Shown piece by piece: positions 13,762-19,580 of a DNA stretch of 19,580 nucleotides. The notes beneath the pieces were generated by a model, which was given only the letters and a program-made list of their open reading frames with translations, was not told the origin of the DNA and did not search any database. The first letter of the stretch is position 1; every line of letters starts with the position of its first letter. Position numbers and translations under genes: made by a program. Location of the stretch: contig JADDQT010000009.1 of NCBI GenBank assembly GCA_016781225.1, positions 1 through 19,580 on the forward strand, read 5' to 3'. The DNA comes from Actinomycetota bacterium. Lineage in GTDB: Bacteria > Actinomycetota > Acidimicrobiia > Acidimicrobiales > GCA-2861595.

Positions 13762-14700
13762 GTGCAAAGACCTGAGTCCGACCTCCCTTCACCGGTGGTG
13801 AACCAGATGGCGAACGCTCCGACCGAAACTTTGATTGACTTGGGCGAGTTGGCTACCGAGTCGCCTCCGGCGCCGCCCAGACCCAAGGTCGGTCAAGTGT
13901 CGCAACCTCATCAGGCGCCGCATGGCGAAGCCGTGTTCCGCATCACCGCCCTGGACTTCTACTACGGCGACTTCCGAGCGGTGCGGGACGTGAACGTGGA
14001 CATCAGCGGTAACGAGATCAGCGCCGTGATCGGCCCGTCCGGATGCGGGAAGAGCACCTTCATCCGCTGCCTCAACCGCATGAACGACCTCATCCCCGGG
14101 ACCCGGGTGGGGGGAAGGATCGAGTATCACGGCCAGGATCTCTACGGCTCCAACGTGGACCCCATCGAGGTCCGCCGGCGGATCGGAATGGTGTTCCAGA
14201 AGCCGAATCCGTTCCCCAAGTCGATCTACGACAACGTGGCCTTTGGTCCCAAGGTGAACGGCATCAAGCAGAACATGGACGACCTCGTGGAGGAGTCCCT
14301 CCAGCGAGCCGCCCTCTGGGACGAAGTGAAGGACAAGCTCAAGCAAAGCGCCTTCTCCCTGTCCGGAGGCCAGCAGCAGCGGCTGTGCATCGCCCGCTGT
14401 ATTGCCGTGCGGCCCGACGTCATCCTCATGGATGAGCCCTGTTCAGCCCTCGATCCGCTCGCCACCAACCGCATCGAGGAGCTCATGATCGAGCTCAAAC
14501 GGGAGTTCACCATCGTCATCGTCACCCACAACATGCAGCAGGCGGCGCGGGTGTCGGACCGTACGGCGTTCTTCACCACCGAGGTCAACGACCAGGCTCA
14601 GCGCACCGGCATCCTGGTGGAGGTCGATAGGACCGAGAAGATCTTCACCGCCCCCTCCGATCAGCGCACCGAGGACTACATCACCGGCCGCTTCGGCTAA
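13762..14700 (+). CDS. pstB: Phosphate ABC transporter ATP-binding protein PstB
   Basis: A 312-residue ATPase that drives phosphate import through PstC/PstA. Walker A GPSGCGKST is at 91-99, the PstB-typical FIRCLNRMNDLIPGTRVGG follows, the Q-loop is VFQKPNPFPKSIYDNVAFG, the signature LSGGQQQR begins at 200, Walker B is VILMDEPCSALDP (about 220-231), and the switch His is His256. The ATPase domain starts near residue 57; before it is an unusual Pro/Ala-rich extension. Start GTG 13762 has no clear ribosome site. ATG 13807 (MANAPTETL), or GTG 13795/13798, would give 297-301 residues and may be the true start. The gene ends in TAA overlapping the phoU stop on the other strand. Confidence 0.95.
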   Translation: MQRPESDLPSPVVNQMANAPTETLIDLGELATESPPAPPRPKVGQVSQPHQAPHGEAVFRITALDFYYGDFRAVRDVNVDISGNEISAVIGPSGCGKSTFIRCLNRMNDLIPGTRVGGRIEYHGQDLYGSNVDPIEVRRRIGMVFQKPNPFPKSIYDNVAFGPKVNGIKQNMDDLVEESLQRAALWDEVKDKLKQSAFSLSGGQQQRLCIARCIAVRPDVILMDEPCSALDPLATNRIEELMIELKREFTIVIVTHNMQQAARVSDRTAFFTTEVNDQAQRTGILVEVDRTEKIFTAPSDQRTEDYITGRFG

Positions 14701-15473
14701 GGCCCCTGGCCCCCCGGGTCGACCAGGGCGCCAGTGACCACGAAGTGGGCCCGGTGGCTGATGTTGACGGCGTGGTCGGCTATGCGCTCGTAGTAGCGGC
14801 CGACGAGCGCCACTTGCACCGCTCGCTGCAAAGCCGCCTCGTCGGGGGCACCGCCGGTGAAGATCGTCCGGAACAAGGCCTTGGTGAGGTCGTCCATGAC
14901 GTCGTCCATGTCTTCGACGGCGGCCGCCTGCACCAGGTCACCATCGTCGAAGGCCACCACCGCCAGCCGTAGCTGGTCACCGGCCTGGGCGCCCATCCTC
15001 TCGATGAGACCACGAACCTTGGGATCCAGGCCGTACGGGTACAGCCGGCGCGTGGCCTTGGCCACGTTCACCATCAGGTCCCCGCAACGCTCGATCTCGT
15101 GGATGACCCGGAGGATGGCGATCACGGTTCGCAGCTCGCTGGCCATGGGGCTCTGGCGGGCCAGGACGAAGTAGGCGTTCTCCTCGATGGTGTGGAACAG
15201 CTCGTCGATGTGCGCGTCTTCGGCGATCACCCGCTCGGCACCGGCCAGGTCGCCGCCGAGGAGGGCCTCGGTTCCTCCAGCGATCTGCTCCGCGGCCATG
15301 GCCGCCAACCTGACCGTGTCCACGGTCAACTGGTGAAGCTCCTCGTGGTAGCGCTTCCTCGTCTCCACCACTTCTTCCGACCTCCCGGCCCCCATGTTCG
15401 CAGAGTCGTCGGCAGTGGGCGCGACCGCGGCGTCGGCCGGCTGGCCGGCGTCGATGTCAGGAATCTCGCTCAT
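14697..15473 (-). CDS. phoU: Phosphate-signalling protein PhoU
   Basis: A 258-residue protein with two PhoU three-helix repeats. Each carries the metal-binding E(R)xxD-type motif: HEIERCGDLMVNVAK (Glu128, Asp132, Asn136) and RYYERIADHAVNISH (Glu229, Asp233, Asn237). PhoU links Pst transporter state to the sensor kinase and keeps the phosphate regulon off when phosphate is sufficient. About 32 N-terminal residues precede the first repeat and look disordered; ATG for Met27 is an alternative start. The start at 15473 lies 17 nt inside the end of the response regulator gene, so the kinase, regulator and phoU are probably one transcript. It converges on pstB with a 4-nt stop-codon overlap. Confidence 0.94.
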   Translation of the reverse strand: MSEIPDIDAGQPADAAVAPTADDSANMGAGRSEEVVETRKRYHEELHQLTVDTVRLAAMAAEQIAGGTEALLGGDLAGAERVIAEDAHIDELFHTIEENAYFVLARQSPMASELRTVIAILRVIHEIERCGDLMVNVAKATRRLYPYGLDPKVRGLIERMGAQAGDQLRLAVVAFDDGDLVQAAAVEDMDDVMDDLTKALFRTIFTGGAPDEAALQRAVQVALVGRYYERIADHAVNISHRAHFVVTGALVDPGGQGP

Positions 15474-16161
15474 AGCGGTAGCCCAGACCCCGGATGGTGA
15501 CGATGCGCTGCGGCACCGATGGGTCGTCCTCCACCTTGGAGCGCAGTCGCTTGATGTGCACGTCCAGAGTCTTGGTGTCGCCGACGTAGTTCGGCCCCCA
15601 GACGCGGTCGATGAGCGTCTCGCGGGTCAGCACCCTCCCGGCGTTGAAGAGAAGCAGCTCCAGGAGGTCGAACTCCTTGAGCGGCAGCGACACCTCCTGG
15701 TCCCGCACCAGCACCTCGTGGCGCTCGGGGTCGAGCTGGACGTCGCCGACCTTCAACGTCGGTCCGCTCGTCTTCGCCTCTTCCCTGCGCGGCGCCCGCC
15801 GCAGCACGGCTCGCATCCTGGCCACGAGCTCCCGCAGGCGGTACGGCTTGGTGATGTAGTCGTCCGCTCCGACCTCCAGGCCCACCACGGTGTCGATCTC
15901 CGCGCTCTTGGCCGTCACCATGATGATCGGGGTCTTCGAACGGCTCCTTATCTCCCGGCAGACGTCGACCCCGTCCAGCTGCGGCAGCATCACGTCCAAC
16001 AGCACGAGGTCGGGTTGGACGGCGTCGAACAGCGTCAGTGCCTCCAGGCCGTCCTTGGCCACCCGGACCAGGAAGCCCTCCCGCTTGAGGCCGACGCTGA
16101 GCGCTTCCACGAAGGACTCCTCGTCCTCCACGACGAGGACGGTGGCCTGCGGCTCGGTCAT
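15457..16161 (-). CDS. regX3: OmpR-family response regulator, RegX3/PhoP-like
   Basis: A 234-residue regulator. The receiver domain (about 8-120) has the acidic pocket VVEDEE, the phospho-acceptor Asp56 (LVLLDVMLP), Thr83 and Lys105 (TKPYRLREL). The C-terminal winged helix (about 135-232) has LPLKEFDLLELLLFNAGRVLTRETLIDRVWG and the recognition region DTKTLDVHIKRLRSKVEDD, ending in RGLGYRYE. This is the PhoB/RegX3 group, which activates pst and other phosphate-starvation genes from PHO boxes. Its ATG overlaps the kinase stop (ATGA), and phoU follows. The linked pst PHO box is the obvious target. RegX3 is preferred to PhoP because of the kinase-regulator-phoU cluster, but the symbol is tentative. 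Confidence 0.9.
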   Translation of the reverse strand: MTEPQATVLVVEDEESFVEALSVGLKREGFLVRVAKDGLEALTLFDAVQPDLVLLDVMLPQLDGVDVCREIRSRSKTPIIMVTAKSAEIDTVVGLEVGADDYITKPYRLRELVARMRAVLRRAPRREEAKTSGPTLKVGDVQLDPERHEVLVRDQEVSLPLKEFDLLELLLFNAGRVLTRETLIDRVWGPNYVGDTKTLDVHIKRLRSKVEDDPSVPQRIVTIRGLGYRYERDS

Positions 16162-17402
16162 CCGGCATCGGCCAGGAGACCCATGGGCCCTGCCTCGGCC
16201 GGGACGCGCAGAGTGAACCTGGACCCTTCACCTTCCCTGGAATCCACCAGAACCTCGCCGTGGTGGTTGTGAGCCACGTGGCGGACTATGGCCAGGCCGA
16301 GCCCGGTTCCGCCGGTGTCGCGGCCCCTCCCCTGGTCCACCCGGTAGAAGCGCTCGAAGATGCGGTCGAGGTCACGGGAGGGGATGCCCACGCCGTGATC
16401 CCGGACTACGAGGTCCACTGTGCGCCCGTCACTGGTTGCCCCCACCTCCACCCTCGAGCCCGCGGGGGAGTACTTCACGGCGTTCTCCAGAAGGTTGAAG
16501 AGCGCCGAGACCAGCTGGCGCCGGTCTCCCATGACGCACCATCGCCGAGGGGCCGCTGTCACTCGTATCTCCACCTGCTGGAGGGTGGCCGACGGACGAA
16601 TCTGGTCCACCGCTCCGGCGAGGATGGCATGCACTGGCGTCGACTCGTGCTGAGGTGCCTCCTCGGCCTCGAGCCGGCTGAGGCTGAGCAGGTCCTCGAT
16701 GATCCGGGCCACTCGGAAGGCCTCCGCCTGGACCCGTTCAGCCAGGCGGTGGACGACTTCGGCGTCGTCCTCGGAGGCAAGGGTCTCGGCGAGGAGCCCA
16801 AGGGCGGCGACCGGTGTCTTGAGCTCGTGGCTGACGTTGGCCACGAAGTCGCGGCGGACGGCATCGAGTCGCTTGCGTTCGGAGACGTCCTCGATGATCA
16901 CCGCAGCGGTGCCATCGCCTCCCATGGGCACGCCCCAGACGGTGAGGGTGCGGCGGGGCGGGCCGTGGAGGTCGAGGACCTTGGCCGTGGACTGGCCCGA
17001 GCGAGCCGAGTCCAGGAGCTCGGCGAGAGCCTGGGACGCCAGGGCCTCGACCAGTCGGGTACCCATCAGGGACACGGCCGCCTCATTGCGGAACACCACC
17101 CGGCCGTCCCCGGCGGTGACCACCACGCCAAGGGGCGTCGCCTCGAGGGTCTGGGACAACCAGCCAGCCAACCGGCGCCACTCCCGCGACTCCTCCTGGA
17201 CCCACTCGACGGACTGGCGGAGGCGGGCCAACGCTCCTCCGACGTCGGGGCTGGGCGAGGTGGCCGTGCCGGCACCGTCGAGGGCGAGGGAGACCTCGTC
17301 CAGATCGCTCCGCAGCCGCCGTCGCTCACGGCGAAGGAGCGCCAACGACCACGCTGCGCAGGTGCACGCCAGCAGCACAACACCGACGGCGAAAAACCGC
17401 AC
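16158..17402 (-). CDS. senX3: Phosphate-sensing histidine kinase, SenX3/PhoR-like
   Basis: A 414-residue membrane kinase with one N-terminal membrane segment (about 3-23), a charged coiled region, a PAS domain (about 85-175, LEATPLGVVVTAGDGRVVFRNEAA), then HisKA with the phosphorylated His192 in FVANVSHELKTPVAAL. The ATPase domain has N box NLLENAVKYS, D/F box RDHGVGIPSRDLDRIFERFYRVD and G box GGTGLGLAIV. It has no extracellular sensor loop, so phosphate status is probably read through PhoU and the Pst transporter, as for PhoR. Start GTG 17402 is the first that keeps the membrane segment; the ribosome site is poor. Its stop overlaps the response regulator start. The tail after the ATPase domain is short. 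Confidence 0.9.
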   Translation of the reverse strand: MRFFAVGVVLLACTCAAWSLALLRRERRRLRSDLDEVSLALDGAGTATSPSPDVGGALARLRQSVEWVQEESREWRRLAGWLSQTLEATPLGVVVTAGDGRVVFRNEAAVSLMGTRLVEALASQALAELLDSARSGQSTAKVLDLHGPPRRTLTVWGVPMGGDGTAAVIIEDVSERKRLDAVRRDFVANVSHELKTPVAALGLLAETLASEDDAEVVHRLAERVQAEAFRVARIIEDLLSLSRLEAEEAPQHESTPVHAILAGAVDQIRPSATLQQVEIRVTAAPRRWCVMGDRRQLVSALFNLLENAVKYSPAGSRVEVGATSDGRTVDLVVRDHGVGIPSRDLDRIFERFYRVDQGRGRDTGGTGLGLAIVRHVAHNHHGEVLVDSREGEGSRFTLRVPAEAGPMGLLADAG

Positions 17403-17463
17403 GACACGACTCTACGGGGATGGGGCTACGGAGAGGCAAGACCGGATGGCCTCACGGGCAAAG

Positions 17464-17484
17464 TTCACTGGTCATTAACCAGTC
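17464..17484. promoter_or_regulatory. inverted repeat and GTTCAC unit upstream of the kinase gene
   Basis: ACTGGT-CATTA-ACCAGT (17468-17484) is a perfect 6-bp inverted repeat, about 66 nt before the kinase start. It overlaps a single GTTCAC (17464-17469) resembling one PHO repeat. The 155-nt gap between the diguanylate cyclase stop and the kinase start otherwise shows nothing clear. The position suits an operator for autoregulation; the evidence is limited to symmetry and location. Confidence 0.35.
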
Positions 17485-17557
17485 GGCCAGCGTCCGTGCG
17501 GACGATCGTCACCCAGAGGCCGGTCGCAGGGCTACGGCAGCGCCAGCACCCGGCGGG

Positions 17558-19144
17558 TCACGCTGACTTGACTCCCGCCCCCGAGACGGAGGACTCGAAG
17601 GGATCCGACAGCGTCCGGACGGACTGGGTGACCCGGTTCCTTCCGGCTCGCTTCGACTCGTAGAGGGCTTCGTCGGCGGCCTCTACCAACCCGGTCCCCC
17701 CCGACGCGTGCACCGGATAGGTGGCAACCCCGATGCTGATGGTCACCGGGACCACCGTGGCCGCGGAGGCGACGCTCACTCGCAGGCGTTCGGCAGCCGC
17801 CAGGGCTTCCTCCTCCGAGCAGTTCGGCAGGATGACGGCGAACTCCTCCCCGCCGTAGCGGGCCACGGTGTCGAAGTCCCGGGAGACACTGCGGAGCGCC
17901 GAAGCCACGGTTCGGAGGACGTCGTCGCCGGTCTGATGGCCATGGTTGTCGTTGAGCTTCTTGAAATGGTCGATGTCGCCCATGACCAGGCTCAGCCGAT
18001 CGCCGTTCCTGAAGGCGCGGGTCACCTCCAGCTCGAGCGTCACCTCGAAGGTACGGCGGTTGGCCACACCTGTGAGCCCGTCGGTCTCGGCCATCTCCTG
18101 CACCCGCTCCAGAAGCCAGGCGTTGTCGAGGGCCAGGGCAGCGTGGGCCGAGAACTGCGACACCATGGCCACCACCCGCTGCTCGACACGCGAACCCTGG
18201 CGCATCGAGTGCTCGGCAACCACGACGCCGATTGGCCGGTCCTCGGCCAGCAGTGGGGTGACGATCAGGTTCTTGGCGTTGGGGAGCCATTTGGCCAGAC
18301 GGGGATTGGCGTCCTCGTCGATTCTCTTCAGGAGCAGGGTCTCTCGCCTCTCCCAGACCGCACGGACCAACTGGTCGATACCGGGCTCAACGGTGACGTC
18401 CGACTCCGCGCCCCGGTGCCCGAGCAGGGTCGGTTCGCCCTTCGGCTCCCCCAGCACCACGAGCCGCTCGAAGCCGAACGTGTCGGCCAGGCCATCGGCG
18501 AGGACACCGGCGACAGCATGGGGCTTGTGCACCTTCTCCAGGGAGTTGGCGATCTGGGACAACGCCTCGAGGTCGACACGACGGCGACGGAGCTCGCGCT
18601 CGTTGATCGATGAGAACCCCGCCGTGCAAAGGGCCACGAGCCAGAAGGCCCCCACGTATGTGGACAACCTCTGGTAGTCCGTCCCCGGGAGATTCCGGTA
18701 GGCCCGGTCGACGGGCTCGAGGAACTCGGCCTCTTGAGCATGGAAGACCACGAAGAGCAGCACCGAGTGCCACAAGGCCATCTTGAGGCCGGTCCGGTAG
18801 GAGGCCAGCAGCGTGACCACGATCAGATGGACCAGGATGAGGTATCGGACGGGGCTCAGGGTTCCCCCGGTCGCGTGGCCCATGTAGGCGAGGAACACGC
18901 CGTCCACGAGCAGCATCACACCGAACAGGGGCAGGTTCCGCCGTTCTCCGAACCGCCACAGCGCCTCAGCCAGGGCAAGGGCCAGCGTGTAGGCGCCCAC
19001 CGCCACCAGGACGGTCCCGAGGGGAGCCTGGGCGATCTCGGGGGAGACGAGACGACCCACCAGGAGCATCACCGCGATGGTGAGCCGGAACAGCTGCATG
19101 TACCGGAGCCGCTCGCCGAGAGGCACCATGTCGTGTTCCATCAT
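17558..19144 (-). CDS. Membrane GAF-GGDEF diguanylate cyclase
   Basis: A 528-residue enzyme predicted to make cyclic di-GMP from two GTP. The N-terminal part (about 17-180) has several membrane segments in an unassigned sensor region. A GAF-like domain follows (about 190-345, VAGVLADGLADTFGFERLVVLG, then NLIVTPLLAEDRPIGVVVAEHS). The GGDEF domain (about 350-505) starts DGLTGVANRRTFE, has MGDIDHFKKLNDNHGHQTGDDVL, and carries an active-site GGEEF at 431-435, an active variant. The product-inhibition site RxxD (Arg422-Asp425) sits five residues before it, so feedback control is likely. There is no EAL domain. The start ATG 19144 overlaps the upstream gene's stop (ATGA); a second ATG follows directly, with AGGGAG close upstream. 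The sensed signal is unknown. Confidence 0.92.
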   Translation of the reverse strand: MMEHDMVPLGERLRYMQLFRLTIAVMLLVGRLVSPEIAQAPLGTVLVAVGAYTLALALAEALWRFGERRNLPLFGVMLLVDGVFLAYMGHATGGTLSPVRYLILVHLIVVTLLASYRTGLKMALWHSVLLFVVFHAQEAEFLEPVDRAYRNLPGTDYQRLSTYVGAFWLVALCTAGFSSINERELRRRRVDLEALSQIANSLEKVHKPHAVAGVLADGLADTFGFERLVVLGEPKGEPTLLGHRGAESDVTVEPGIDQLVRAVWERRETLLLKRIDEDANPRLAKWLPNAKNLIVTPLLAEDRPIGVVVAEHSMRQGSRVEQRVVAMVSQFSAHAALALDNAWLLERVQEMAETDGLTGVANRRTFEVTLELEVTRAFRNGDRLSLVMGDIDHFKKLNDNHGHQTGDDVLRTVASALRSVSRDFDTVARYGGEEFAVILPNCSEEEALAAAERLRVSVASAATVVPVTISIGVATYPVHASGGTGLVEAADEALYESKRAGRNRVTQSVRTLSDPFESSVSGAGVKSA

Positions 19145-19566
19145 CTCCCTATCGGCACGGAGGGCGGGTCGATGAAGTCCAAGGGCTCGGAGCGGATGGG
19201 TGCGTGGGCTAGCTTGGGATCGTTCCGGTCCATCCGGTCCTGGATGGCCAGGAAGATGACCACGATCATGACCAGAATGGCGGGGAACGCCGTCTTGCCC
19301 GCCACCTCGGCCAGGACCTCGAGGGCGGTGGTCTGGTCCGGGGCCTGGGTCGACGGGCGGCGGGAGGCCGCCGTGGGCGGCTGCTGCCTTCGAGGACTCA
19401 GAACGGCGGCAGTACGTTCGGTCGCATCGGCAGCGGAGCCCTGGGGACCAGGGGCGGGCGGCGGAAGGCGGAGGTCGACGATCTCTCGGGTTGGGTCAAG
19501 GGCATCGCTACCGGCCCGGACCGTCGAAGGGCTTGCCGGCGACTCCTGAGGCGTGGCCGGGCTCAT
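19141..19566 (-). CDS. Pro/Ala-rich protein with one membrane segment, possibly 5'-truncated
   Basis: I do not recognise this protein beyond its general build. In the window it has 141 residues: a Pro/Ser/Ala-rich, probably disordered N-terminal part (1-80), then one membrane segment (AFPAILVMIVVIFLAIQ, about 93-109), then a conserved-looking tail RMDRNDPKLAHAPIRSEPLDF. Similar tails of the form DRxDPKLAxAP follow a single helix in some actinobacterial membrane proteins; this is recollection, not a search result. ATG 19566 is the first start seen, but the frame is open to the right edge, so a longer protein is possible. Its stop overlaps the cyclase start (ATGA), indicating coupled translation and perhaps a shared membrane function. 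Confidence 0.65.
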   Translation of the reverse strand: MSPATPQESPASPSTVRAGSDALDPTREIVDLRLPPPAPGPQGSAADATERTAAVLSPRRQQPPTAASRRPSTQAPDQTTALEVLAEVAGKTAFPAILVMIVVIFLAIQDRMDRNDPKLAHAPIRSEPLDFIDPPSVPIGR

Positions 19567-19580
19567 CGATGTGGTCGGCG

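Overview
The window is a very GC-rich, gene-dense stretch of chromosome that looks actinobacterial. The signs are DtxR/IdeR-type iron boxes, PHO boxes built from 11-bp GTTCAC repeats, a SenX3/RegX3-like kinase-regulator pair next to phoU, GTG starts, and many 4-nt ATGA/GTGA gene overlaps. No rRNA, tRNA, CRISPR array, insertion sequence or prophage gene was seen. Gene order and protein character suggest a lineage outside the well-studied genera, perhaps Acidimicrobiia; that placement is inference.

Layout from the left. (1) 1-1720: the C-terminal end of a membrane protein (DedA-like) converges on a Tat-exported PhoX/DUF839 phosphatase; their stop codons interlock. (2) 1849-4039: an arsenic locus. 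A divergent promoter/operator separates arsR (+) from arsI-aqpS-arsC (-), which encode a C-As lyase-type glyoxalase, an aquaporin and an arsenate reductase. arsC carries an apparent +1 frameshift. (3) 4159-10600: an iron locus. A Fea1-like lipoprotein (+) converges on an operon (-) for a cupredoxin lipoprotein and an Fbp-type ferric ABC importer. Divergent from fbpA is a small unknown gene followed by bfd and bfr. Three near-identical boxes, TTAGG-GYTR-CCTAA, lie in front of the Fea1 gene, fbpA and the small gene, tying the block into one predicted iron-responsive regulon. (4) 10820-14700: pstSCAB behind a tandem PHO box. (5) 14697-17402: histidine kinase, response regulator and phoU on the minus strand, running head-on into pstB with overlapping stop codons. 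(6) 17558-19566: a membrane GAF-GGDEF diguanylate cyclase, translationally coupled to a small single-span membrane protein at the right edge.

How the parts fit. The pst importer, PhoU, the kinase/regulator pair and the PhoX phosphatase form a phosphate-starvation set. Arsenate enters cells through phosphate transporters, so the nearby ars genes fit functionally. The iron block couples uptake (Fea1-like protein, Fbp, cupredoxin) to storage and release (Bfr, Bfd). The most notable points are the three-box iron regulon containing a bacterial Fea1-like protein, the arsC frameshift, and a bacterioferritin whose ferroxidase-site His54 is Asp.
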